64,000 bases of DNA from Sabellastarte sp. h YS-2021 (lineage: Eukaryota > Annelida > Polychaeta > Sabellida > Sabellidae), in contig OZ024936.1 of NCBI GenBank assembly GCA_964017235.1, positions 46,365,028-46,429,027 on the forward strand. Direction: 5' to 3'. The translations under genes and the position numbers were made by a program. Shown in pieces: positions 44,201 through 54,692 of this stretch. The notes below the pieces were generated by a model, which worked only from the letters and a program-made list of their open reading frames with translations, made no database searches and was not told the DNA's origin. Each line of letters opens with the position of its first letter. Position 1 is the first letter of the stretch.

Positions 44201-45545
44201 TCCACATGAGTGACATCGGAAAAATTACTGGAGGATCCCGGAATCTCTAGAGAAGCTAATCATGATCCCGAAGTCTCTCCATCCATACTTAAAATGGTGG
44301 CTCCAAGAATCCAATGTCCTTCATTGTCAGCCATTACACCCACTCAACCATGCTCTGCAGATCTTTGCAGACGCTTCAAGAGAAGGCTGGGACACTCCCT
44401 TAGAAGAGCACACTGAAAGAGGTACTTAGTCCCTGTCTGAATGCATACTGCATATGAACTACCTGGAACTAAAGGTGGTCTTCTTGGCCCTAAAAGAGTT
44501 CCAAGATCTCTGCTCAGACAAGATTGTCCTCATAGCCACAGAGAGGGGCCATGGTGGCAGAGTGATAACACTCTCGCCTCCCACCTCTGAGGCCGGGGTT
44601 CGGTTCCCGGCACAGCCTCAAGTAGGAAAGCTGGTAGTTGGTTGGCAGTTTACAGTACAGAAGCCTGATGAACTGTAGGTACTGGTTTCCTCTGCCCTTC
44701 CACCTACCCGTCGTGATATAACCTGTGCAGTATCAAGATTAGACTTAGTCATTCAAACAGAATAGTCCCTCCTTTCAGAGGTCTTCCAGAGCATATGCAG
44801 CAGGTGACACTAACCTCAGGTAGACCTGTTTGCAACAAGGTTCAACAACAAAATTTGTTTCACCTGTTCCATATCCCTTATGGAGCTTGTCTTTGTCTCC
44901 TTTGGAAAAGGCTGCAGCAAAAATATCTCCCATATGCCACTATCTCATCATGGATCAAGCAGACTGTGCTGCTATGCCATTATCTCTCTTATCAGGAGGC
45001 CCTTACTCTATATCAGGTTAAACCCCCTGATTTTAGGGACTTTGCTGCTTCTAAGGTCTTTCAGCCTGGAGTTTCCTCAGAACAGTTATTATCAGCCTGT
45101 GACTGGAAATCCCACAAAACCTTCACAGAATTCTGCTTGAATGTGGCTTGGGCGGATTCAGAACTCTTTCATTTGGGCCAGTATTGGTTGGCCAGCAGAT
45201 CGGCCGCTACCCTTATATTTAACTAACCTCTCACCTTGCCCAGCAGCGTTTTTAAGTTGGCAGGTCCTGCTCGGATGCTACCATCACCACTCCTCCTCCT
45301 TCCAAAGAGAGTTTGTCTTTGGGACTGAACTCATACCTCTCTTCCCTTATCTGAGATGAGGTTTGTGAAAAAGGTGGAAGTAACTTCTGTGTGGGCCACC
45401 ACTTCACTGGCAACCAACCAATGGGACCACCTTATGCCCCTTCTGAGACCTGCTTATTTCTCTTTTGAGTACAATTTAAAGTCCCTAGTATGCTACCCAC
45501 CTTCCAAATGGTAGCTGTTCTAGCTAATTGTCAATTATATACGAA
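41205..45545 (+). pseudogene. Decayed DIRS-like retrotransposon
   Basis: Opposite orientation to the intact copy. The left end CTAATGGACAATTATG and CCAAACATCGGAAAAAGATG match that copy's 5' terminus; the right end (GTCCCTAGTATGC to CTAATTGTCAATTATA) matches its 3' terminus. Gag remnants are at 41500-43000 (for example a [14 protein letters not shown] stretch near 42090), RT remnants at 43200-44100 (an [10 protein letters not shown] match near 43875) and RNase H at 44210-44540. The recombinase C-terminus is at 44880-45230 ([15 protein letters not shown], then a CDWKSHKTFTEF stretch). Many stops and frameshifts. About 1 kb between RNase H and recombinase is deleted (join near 44880), and a SINE sits in the RNase H region. 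Confidence 0.85.
44546..44700 (+). mobile_element. tRNA-headed SINE (family 2)
   Basis: Box A ATGGTGGCAGAGTGATAAC, box B GGGTTCGGTTCCCGG, then the body AAGCTGGTAGTTGGTTGGC ... GGTACTGGTTTCCTCTGC. A second copy on the other strand at 52041-52197 shares head and body, which defines the family. Inserted in the decayed DIRS copy. Confidence 0.85.
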
Positions 45546-46332
45546 ATATTTATGCAATAAAATAGAAATTTAAGAATTAAGTGAATTTTTATAAGTTAAT
45601 ACGTTATCTAATAACATTCCATTTTGTTCTGATATATCCGATTTATTAACAGGACTTACCCCCTGAACATTCTAATTGGTTCCCAATTCAAAACTCCTGG
45701 CCATAATATGGTCCTTAATGGTCTATGAACATTCTAGGTTTACAAACATCCCAGATGCCTCCCTAATGGAATTTTTTTTATTATCATAGCTCAGTCAGAG
45801 GTTGATCACGACGGGGGAACAGCCCTATAAAAAAAATGTGTAGCTGTTTGTATGTATCAGTGGTTCGAGGTCTGTAGAATATATTTGAATCGTACAGGAC
45901 ACCTGTGGTGGAGATTGTGTCAGATTAAACCTTAGATAAGACTTGGGGGATCTTGACAGCTTGCTTGTTTGTTTTGGCTACATTAAAATGAATAATTTAA
46001 AATACACAAAATTTGCATGTTTGGGTTGAATATGGCCAATGGTCATGATTTTTGACACATTTTTGTTTATATTTACCCTTCCCCCACACCCCAAGCTTTC
46101 ATCGATATTTTTGTAAAAGTGATCCCAAAGAGTCATATTTCTGCTGATTTAATACCAGTCCAAATGCAATATACTAGCAAAAACAAGATTGACATTTTCT
46201 GAGTATAATCTTGTCTTAATTAGTGGTTTCATTTGAGAGTTAATTGGACAGGGGTTTTATTGTGACAAAACTATACTCCATTTGGAATAACTAAAGCATG
46301 AACTGCAATAAAGTCTTTATTTTTGATTAATG
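45546..46332. other. Intergenic sequence without recognised features
   Basis: AT-rich; I see no coding signature, long repeat or transposon end. Confidence 0.5.
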
Positions 46333-46404
46333 TAGGTACCTGTTTATACCAATAAGGAGTTGGTTTTTTAGGTACCTGTTTATACCAATAAAGAGTTTGG
46401 ATTT
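46333..46404. repeat. 36-bp tandem duplication
   Basis: TAGGTACCTGTTTATACC followed by AATAA(G/A)GAGTT repeats at 46333 and 46369. Confidence 0.8.
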
Positions 46405-46626
46405 TTGAAGATTTCTTACAAAATTTCAAGGCTTTTAAATATGCTACACAAATAATTTTTTTTAAATTGGATTGTCAGTCCAAACTACATAGATCTTGCA
46501 AAATCAATCTTTAGACAAAAAACCTGATGACAACATCTAAAGAAAGACATAAGAAACGCCTCATATCAATTAAAAAATGTTATTGATTTTATCAAAAAGT
46601 GTGTGATTATGTCACATTATATATGT

Positions 46627-46870
46627 ATCCTGCCACCGTGGCCTAGTGGGTAACACACTCGCCACTCTCATGACCACTTAAAATGGCAATCCTCTGTCAT
46701 TGGGTTCTACTCCTATCCCCAGTTATAGGCTAAAGAATTTCAAGGACATTGATAAATAGTCATCCTTGAGCTTATGTCCTTCAGTTTGGGGAATATTTAC
46801 TTGTACAGTCGGATGGGTCATATAGTGCTTTGAGTCTTGTAGTACATTGAGGTATTGCGCCGAGTATAAA
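46627..46870 (+). mobile_element. tRNA-headed SINE (family 3)
   Basis: Box A CGTGGCCTAGTGGGTAAC, box B TGGGTTCTACTCC, then a ~180-bp body ending near GAGGTATTGCGCCGAGTA. Only one copy seen here. Confidence 0.65.
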
Positions 46871-47547
46871 CAGAATACACAATACAATGTCATTTTTCAG
46901 TTACAAAAAAAAGGAAATTATGTGGAAAAGCTATATTTTGAATATTTAAAAAAAAAGAAATGTAAAAGAACAACAAAACTAAATTGAAGAATAATTTCCC
47001 AAATCAGTTTCTTCTTAATAGTTGGGTGTTGAAACAGGCTCTAATTTAGTTCTGATTAGCCATCTTGATTATTGAGGAAATTTGTAAATTTACGTGAATT
47101 AATAGACTAATAACCTTAATAATTAAGGGACTAATATGCCCCTGTTCCACCAAAAGATTAAGCCCCGATCCTGTCGGCAACCCTTAATCGTGCACAGTCG
47201 GTGGAAAAAAAACAAAAATGGGCGGGAATACTGGGTCGGTACTAAAGTCTGGGATTAAGAACAGATCGTCCTCAGGAAGCCTCAGGCGGCCCCAGACAGT
47301 CCCTGACTGGTCTGGGACTAAGAACCGACTAAGCCAGTTTTCAGGTCGGTTTCAACCACGATCCTGTCGTACACATACCGACTAAGAGCCGACTAACCCA
47401 CGATTAACTACCGGTGTCCTCAGGCCTCCTCAGTCTTCCCCAGACCAGGATCCCCGATTCTTGTTTTCCAAAGTTGCTGGATTTTCTGGGTATATATATA
47501 TAAAATTCGCGATCTAATCACCATTGCTTTTCTAGGAACACAGCAGG

Positions 47548-48921
47548 ATGCCACCTTTTAATGGGAGACAGATTCAACAACAACTTAGGGCTTTTTTGGT
47601 TTTTATTCAGTTACAAATAATCATGTATTTCCATTTCTTACGTCGACCACAGCAACCACCACCAGCACCCATACAGAGACCTAGAAGAAGGCACAACATG
47701 TGGGTCAGGCCATGGCTACTTCAGAGAGAGGAGAGGGGGGCCTACCACAACATTATGGCTGATCTGTATGCCACAGACATTCCAGGATTCACCAACTACA
47801 TGAGGATGACCCCAGAATTTTTTGAAATGATAAAGACCAGACTGGAACCACACCTTGCCAGGCAGGCCACCAACTACAGAGCACCAATCAGTGTTGGGGA
47901 GAAGTTAGCCCTCACCATCAGATATCTGGCCACTGGAGAGTCATACACATCATTATCATGTCAGTTCAGGGTTGGAAGATCCACCATTTCCAAGTTTTTA
48001 CCAGAGGTCTGCAGGGCCATCAAGGATGAGTTCACCGGAGAGTACCTCAAATGTCCTACTACCCCAGATGAGTGGAAAGAACTGGAGAGGGAATTCAGGA
48101 TCAGGTGGAATGTTCCACATGCCCTGGGAGCCCTGGATGGGAAGCATGTGGCCCTGAAGAAACTCAAGAACACTGGAGCCCTCTACCACAACTACAAGGG
48201 GGTTCTTTTCCATTGTGATGTTGGCCCTGGTAGATGGACAGTATAAGTTCAGATGGGTGGATGTGGGTACAGCTGGATCTTCCTCAGATGCCCAGATATT
48301 TAATGCCTCTCAGCTGAAGAGGAGGATTGAGGATGGCAGGATAGGCTTCCCTGACCCAGCTCCTATAACCCAGGGTGGTAGAGATGCCCCCTACTTCATT
48401 CTGGCAGACGATGCTTTTGCCCTGAAGACCTGGCTCATGAAACCCTATGGCAGAAGGCTGTTAACACGGGAGGAAAGGATTGCCAACTATAGAATATCGA
48501 GGGGCAGGAGAGTTGTGGAGAATGCTTTTGGCATCCTGGTCTCCAGATTTAGAGTGATGAGGACCACCATTGAACTACCCCCAGAAACAGTTAGAGAAGT
48601 GGTCATGACCTGTGTGGTTCTGCACAACATACTCAGAAGTCAGTATCAAGGTCAACCTGCTGGTCAGCAGCCTGGGGGGATGATGATGATGATGATGTGC
48701 CTGGTGATTGTGGATTGATAGGTGGTGCTGCTGGTGGTGGCCAAGACAGAAACCCTGCTAGAGAGGCCAAAAGACAGAGGGATTACCTGAAGGACTACTT
48801 CAATAATGAGGGAGCAGTGGCCTGGCAAGATGGCAGAATATCCTGCTGCAGTAAACAGTCCTTTTCAGGACTAACTATAACAGTCCTTTTCAGGACTACC
48901 AATTATTCCAAAAACAATTAA
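47548..48921 (+). pseudogene. Harbinger DDE transposase (two frame breaks)
   Basis: ATG at 47548. The helix-turn-helix region is followed by the DDE_Tnp_4 catalytic core: first Asp in GALDGKHVALKK, second Asp in the VDVGTAGSSSDAQIFN block and Glu in RRVVENAFGIL. Frame 1 (to 48246) passes to frame 2 (to 48718) at the G5 run 48198-48202. Frame 2 passes to frame 3 (to about 48921) at the G6 run 48674-48679, where an Asp repeat is followed by PGDCGLIGGAAGG. Both breaks sit in G homopolymers, so a sequencing error and a real mutation are both possible. Otherwise ~440 codons are well preserved, with no in-frame stop in the correct frames. Confidence 0.85.
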
Positions 48922-48936
48922 TCAGCTATGCTTGCT

Positions 48937-49125
48937 ACAGACGGACAAACCCCATGCCAAACATAACTTTTTCAGACGGACAAACAGACAAACCCCATGC
49001 CAAACATAACTTTTTCAGACGGACAGACAGACAAACCCCATGCCAAACATAACTTTTTCAGACGGACAAACAGACAAACCCCATGCCAAACATAACTTTT
49101 TCAGACGGACAAACAGACAAACACA
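48937..49125. repeat. 43-bp tandem repeat, about 4.5 copies
   Basis: The CCCCATGCCAAACATAAC mark recurs at 48950, 48993, 49036 and 49079, linked by CAGACGGACAAACAGAC. It lies between the two genes of the Harbinger element. Units abut directly. Confidence 0.9.
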
Positions 49126-49387
49126 AGTCACTCACCCAACAATCATACAAACCCAGTGTTAAACAAGAGCCAAACACAAAGTCACACATAATATCCTAAA
49201 ATGAATTTTTTTATATATATTTGGAAATCCACCTCCTAATTTCACCAATTTGATTTTGTTCATGGGTTGGAAATTTATTTGTAGCAGAAATGTTTCTATG
49301 GAAATCTTCAATTTTAAATCTTCACCTCTAATCACAAAAATGTGGAAAATATAACCATAAAACAAGTTTTGTTTTCAATAGTGGGGG

Positions 49388-49585
49388 ATTGTGTTTGCAA
49401 AATAGTTTGTCAGTTCGTTGGCATGGGTTCTATTTAATTTTGGGTTTTTGTGTTTCTTGGTTGGTGGTTACTGGGGTTGGGTTTATTATTGGTAGTTGGA
49501 TGTTGGGTTTCTTACTGGGTTTGTTATTTGGGGGTTATGCTTGGTATTGGGTTTGTCTGTTTGTGGGTTGGCAAGTATGTAATAA
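49388..49585 (+). repeat. Strand-biased G/T-rich tract
   Basis: Repeated TGGGTTT/TTGGG motifs, almost free of A and C on the plus strand, between the Harbinger genes. Conceptual translation looks hydrophobic only because of base composition. Confidence 0.5.
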
Positions 49586-49921
49586 TGCCTTTTAACTCTA
49601 GGGAAGGTGTAAGTGTTGGACTTTTCACTTACAGATTTTTTATTCTAAAAATGGGCTGATTAATGGCCATATTGGGAGTTATTTTTAATCTTTCTTATGT
49701 GGCCTTTTTTGTTATGTGTGGTACCGTGGGTTATTTGTTTCATGTTTGGGGTGGTGTAAGTGTTGGACTTTAACTTTTTTTTTCTTGTGATAAGTATTTG
49801 TACTGAACTTTTTTGTTTTGGGAGGGGAATTGGAATAACATGTAGCTGAATAATTGTTTTTGGAAGATTTGGTGGCCCTGAAAAGGGCCTGGCAGGTCAA
49901 AGACCCGCCCTGACTGGATGG

Positions 49922-51087
49922 CTACTGAGGAGGCTGCTGCTGCTGTTGAGGCGGTGCTGAAGTGGTGATAGTAAAGAGCTGATGCTGCGGTTGCTGCTGC
50001 TGCTGAGGCTGCTCGACGATCTGTGTTGATGTCAGATCTGGTAGCTGGCTTAAGATTCCACTCAGATTGTGTCTGCTCCCTTCGTCCTGTACAGTTAGGA
50101 CAGATGTCGGGTTGCTGAAGCCAATGGGGCTTGGTGTATAGTACACAAAACTGCTGCTAGCTGCTGCTTGAGTGGAACTAGATGCCTGTGGAGTGGTTGT
50201 TGGCAGTAGGCCGACCCTCTGGGACTCCGTGGTAACAGTGGCTGATCTTCTGGGAAATGGCTGACGTCTGCGGTTACTCTTAATAGTTTCGATGTCTCTA
50301 AATATCTTGCCCTTTACTTCTTCAAATTCTTCTTGAGTCATCTTTTCGGCCTCTGATGCCACGTAGTCAAAGTCATCTGCTCAAAGTGTTCGAGAATCTT
50401 GGAGTCTGTAGTTGAAACGGCCGTTGATGTAATGATGGACTGACTCCTCTCCCTCAGGACACTGGACTCGAGGTGTTCTGTGTCAGTAGTTGACCCACGT
50501 GATTCGTCCTGCCTGCTGGTATTTGGACTGGCCTCAAAACCTGAACTTCTATTGGCCCCCTTTCTTCTGATGTGGGTTTTAAGAAAACCCCTCTGTTGGT
50601 AGACCCAGGACTGTCTCTTGGTCACCTCCCTCGGGGCTTGGCCAGATTGGAGCTTGGACAGCTTCCCATAATGGGTTCGCTGGGACTCGAACCAACGTCT
50701 CACATCAAAGGGCTGGAGCTTCAGTTCCTCAGATATTTCTGCCCAGAGAGCCTCTCTTCTGGTCCTGTCGTGGAAACGTGAATGTTCCTTGTCATACAGT
50801 TCAGGGTGCAGCTTTACAAATTCCACAATGGAAACTTGCTGGCTGTCTGTAAAAGTGGCACACACCCTGGCTCTCTTGGCTGAAGAATGGCACTTCGGAT
50901 CTTCTTCACACCTCTCTTCTTCTTCTGCCACAGCTTCCCCAATAGCTGGACCTTCCTGAATCTCCTCCTCCTCTCTCCTCTCAGTTCCTTCTTCTGTAAT
51001 AACTTCACTCCTCTCCTCTACTTGACTTTCCTTCTCCCTCTCATCCATCTTTTTCCTTCCTCTCTTCCCTCCTTTCTCTTTCCTCAT
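49922..51087 (-). pseudogene. Harbinger-encoded MADF/Myb-like protein (frameshifted)
   Basis: ATG at 51087. A Lys/Glu-rich N-terminus is followed by a MADF-type domain (VKLHPELYDKEH...ALWAEISEEL...WFESQRTHYGKL, about residues 90-150). This type recruits the transposase to DNA in PIF/Harbinger elements. The first frame ends at 50338. Its natural continuation (SEAEKMTQEEFEEVKGK, then a Gln/Pro-rich tail to 49922) is in another frame, so a single-base change near 50362-50375 separates them. The change is not in a homopolymer. Confidence 0.75.
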
Positions 51088-52040
51088 AATCCAGTCGACA
51101 AAATAATAAAAAAATAGTAAAATGTGTCTCCTAACTGTGAAATTTGCCTTAAGCTCAAGTAAAATATATATAAAATAAAAATTGAAAACCCCTACAAATC
51201 AGTGACACATGTCTCTCAGTAGCCAAACAGTCAGTAACAACGAGAATGTGTGCGCGGTCGCTTATATAGTCCCAGACCTGCTCATTGCCTCATTTTATTT
51301 TCCGATGCGCAGAAAACAGTCGGTTTTTAATCGGTTGTTAGTCCCAGGCCGCCTGGGGCATCCTCAGACCATCGCAGACTAAATTTGTGCTGTCCCAGGC
51401 GTCCTGGGGAGGCCGATTTGGATCGGTTAGGGTCGGTTACCCTTAGTCAGGGCTTAGTCCCAGACCTTGATTTTTGGGTCCCAGGACACCGCAGACGGTC
51501 TGAGGCTTCCGGGGACAAATTCATACGCATCAGATTTGAGTCTGGGATTAACAACCGGCCTCCTGGGACTAAGCTACGGAGGTCTGGGACGAAGGGTCAC
51601 AGGTGGCCTGAGACAACACACGACTGTGTAAATTTGGGTCTGAGGAGGCCTGAGGATGCCTGGGACTGGACATTTTGTTGACGGCGGGAAATATGAATCG
51701 GTTGTAGTCGTGAGAAATATCAAACATGTTTGATTTTTCCCACGGCCCCAACCGATAACAACCGACCCTTACAGAAGGTCTGGGACTAAGCAAATATTTC
51801 AAACCGACCCTCAAAAACCCTTAATCGGGTGCCTTAGTCGTGTGGTGGAACACCCACATTACCATTTAGACAAAAACATGCTGAAATTGATCCTTTTCGG
51901 TACATATTCTGTATATCTACTCACATTAAGGACCAAAATGCAGGTTTAATATATTGTTGAACTATAAAAATTGCACTTCAGACAGCTTCAACAGTCGCAT
52001 TTTCTTGTCAAGTCAGACAAATGACGGGTAGTTTTTTTGG

Positions 52041-52197
52041 ATAGAGGAAACCAGTACAAACAGTTAGTCAAGGTTCTGTACTATAAGCTGCCGACCATCG
52101 GCAAGCAACTACCAGCTTCACATAAGGTCCGGGGTTTGAACCACAGATCCCAAAGGTGGGAATCAAGCATGTTACCACTGCATCACTGTGGTCCCCA
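52041..52197 (-). mobile_element. tRNA-headed SINE (family 2)
   Basis: Reverse strand: GACCACAGTGATGCAGTGG (box A region), GGTTCAAACCCCGG (box B), body AAGCTGGTAGTTGCTTGCC ... GTACTGGTTTCCTCT, then an A-run. Same family as 44546-44700. Confidence 0.8.
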
Positions 52198-52676
52198 AGA
52201 GATTTGTATAATGTCAAAGATCTTTTATTTCTAGATTTAGAGCGTTGGAATGTATTGGTTGGTAATAGGAAACCATATGCATAGTCTGGGATTCAAAAAC
52301 TTCAAAACGTTTGCTTCCACCACCTTGAAATCCTAAAAAAGTAATCCTGAGCATAACTTATTGGTCTTATGATTTATTTTTTTCAGTTACAAAGGCCAGG
52401 AGTAGAGTCATAGTGATCATAGATACTCATTCTATTTTTACTCGTTTATATACCATATTTCATTCAATATTTGTGTGACAAGTAGTCACGACCAATCTCT
52501 TTGTTCACAAGTCATCATAGGTGATGGGATGTTTATTTTTGTCTGACCTGGTAATAGTACAATAATCAAATAAAATTTACTTTATTAAGATCTTACAAGA
52601 CCAGCCAGCCAATTTTGCCTTATGAGAGAGTCATTAATGTTGTTTAATGAGAAGATTAGATCTAGGACTCTACCAA

Positions 52677-53640
52677 TTAATACACAAGGATCTTCAGGGT
52701 TTTTATAAAATTATCTAACCTGTTATTAAACATTTTTTCTAGAATTTTTGAAAACTGTGGTAAAAGTGACACTGGTCTATAATTGGTAAATTCACTGTCA
52801 TCCCCAGTTTTAAATAGTGGTATAATTTTAGCTATTTTCATGTTATCAGGAAATATACCTATTCTTAATGACAAATTACAAATATGCTGAAATGGGTGAA
52901 TGATGCAATAAAACACTTTTTTAACCATGCACATACTAATATCGTTTACATCTGCAGAGGCCTTACAATGAAAATTATTTAGACCTTTACACAGTTCATT
53001 CTGAGTCACATCATTAATAAACATTGATTTGTCATTTCTACTCTTCATGTAATCAAAAATATGGGATTTACTTGATGGTGACTTAATTTTATTGGCGAGA
53101 CCGGGCCCCACATTAACAAAGAATTCATTGAAACCATTAGCTATGTGTAATTTGTTAGTAAGTATTTTCCCATTTCTTTGGAACTGATCAGGGTACACGT
53201 TGCCAAGACTCGTTTTAATTAACTCAATAAGTATGGCCCATGTGAGTTTTAAGTCACTTTTATGGTTTTGCAGTAGGTTATTGTAATAATCTTTTTGTCT
53301 GCTTTCCTAAGTATACCTGTTAATTTATTTTTGTACCTCTTATATTTTACTTAAGTTATTCTAGCACAAAAGGTTTTATACTGGTTTAATTTGTTCATGA
53401 TTACTGCCATCAAAGGACTGTCAATGATAGCCTCACCAGCAGTTTTAAAAGCATTACATGTGGCATCAGCCCTGCTCAAGTTGTCAGTTACTGATTCTTG
53501 TTCATCCATTTCCAATGATGTAGGCTGTGGGTACAGATATATTATATATGGTTTCTCTTATCTAGATAATGTTCTCTTAATATTGTTACGGCTCGACCTT
53601 AAATTCCACATTTCAAATTTCACATCTAACTCCAGGTAAA
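52677..53640 (-). pseudogene. LINE (non-LTR retrotransposon) ORF2 fragment
   Basis: The reverse strand encodes the N-terminal part of a LINE reverse transcriptase. A linker has KADKK and a WAILIELI stretch; then GFNEFFVNVGP, an ISMCMVKK segment, and RT motifs FPDNMKIAKIIPLFKTGD and NYRPVSLLPQFSKILEK. The sequence stops before the YADD catalytic box at 52677. The upstream half (53200-53640) is in a shifted frame. Clade not determined from this fragment. Confidence 0.8.
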
Positions 53641-53689
53641 TTTTGAGGACCTGGTTCAGCGAAGACAGAGGAGAGGGCACCATTAAAGC

Positions 53690-54692
53690 TGGGTCTAATG
53701 GTGCCAGTGGTACAGTGAGACCCGTTTAACAAACGTCAAGTGGCACAGTGAGACCCAGGAAAGAGCAATAATTATTTCATTGAAAATAGTTCTAGTTCTT
53801 CCCTAGTGGCACAGTGGGACCTGTCGCCTTGGTATTTCTTCCCTAGTGGTACAGTGGGAATTGCCTCCTCTCTAGTTCTTCTCTAGTGGCACAGTGGGAC
53901 CTGCCTCCTCCCTAGTTCTTCCCCAGTGGTACAGTGGGGCCTGCCTCCTCTCTAGTTCTTCCCTACTAAATGGGCGAATGCTGTGCTCCCTCCAGTGGTA
54001 CAGTGGGACCTGCCTCCTTGGTATTTCTTTTTTCCCTAGTGGTACAGTGGGACCTGCCTCCTCTCTAGTTCTTCCCTAGTGGTAAAGTGGGACCTACCCC
54101 TGCCAAAATTTTCAAATGACTGTCAATAGTAGCTTTTGGGTCAGTTGAGGGCATCTGTAATAGAAGTAGGGCAGAGGTGGGTCTCACTGTGCCACCAGGG
54201 ACGAATTTGCATGTAGGGAAGTAGTTTGGCAGGACTGGGTCCCACTGTACCACTAGGGAGGAACTAAAGAGGAGGCAGGTCCCACTATACCACCAAAGAG
54301 AAACTAGAGAGGAGGCAGGTCCCACTGTACCCTAGGGAAGAAGTAGAGAGGAGGCAGGTCCCACTGTGCCACTAGGGAAGAACTAGAGAAGAGACAGGTC
54401 CCACTGTGTCACTGGGAAAGAACTAGAGAGGAGGCAGGTCCCACTGTGCCACTAGGGATGACCTAGAGAGGAAGCAGGTCCCACTGTGCCACTAGGGAAG
54501 AACTAGAGAGGAGGCAGGTCCTACTGTGCCACTGGGGAAGAACTAGAGAGGAGGCAGGTCCCACTGTACCACTAGGGAAGAACTAGAGAGGAGGCAGGTC
54601 CTACTGTGCCACTGGGGAAGAACTAGACAGGAGGCAGGTCCCACTGTACCACTAGGAAAGAACTAGAGAGGAGGCAGTTCCCACTGTTTAGT
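53690..54692. repeat. Inverted pair of 40-bp minisatellite arrays
   Basis: Left array 53690-54100, about nine loosely spaced units of GGTACAGTGGGACCTGCCTC plus CTCTAGTTCTTCCCTA. Right array 54176-54692, about 13 regular 40-bp units of the reverse complement (for example CCACTGTGCCACTAGGGAAG, then AACTAGAGAGGAGGCAGGTC). A ~75-bp non-repeat spacer separates them. Right-array unit starts at 54312, 54351, 54391, 54431 and 54471 show the 40-bp step. Confidence 0.9.

Larger units (their letters stand above)
47138..51857. mobile_element. PIF/Harbinger DNA transposon with two genes
   Basis: The ends GCCCCTGTTCCACCA and TGGTGGAACACCC are imperfect inverted copies. Subterminal regions (47150-47470 and 51310-51840) are dense in CCGACTAA, GGTCTGGGACTAAG and CCTCAGGC motifs, plausibly transposase-binding sites. 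It contains a DDE transposase on the plus strand and a MADF-type DNA-binding protein on the minus strand, convergent, the usual two-gene content of the superfamily. A clean 3-bp target duplication is not visible. Confidence 0.85.

Noticed and set aside
44546..44620. Possible tRNA gene (good box A and box B)
   Set aside because: The cloverleaf is imperfect, and a shared SINE body follows in both copies, so it is a SINE head.
48937..49125. Possible CRISPR-like repeat series
   Set aside because: The 43-bp units abut with no unique spacers, inside an animal DNA transposon; it is an ordinary tandem repeat.
49389..49659. Hydrophobic Gly/Trp/Leu-rich open frames resembling a membrane protein
   Set aside because: They arise from G/T-rich low-complexity DNA, overlap in two frames and have no family signature.
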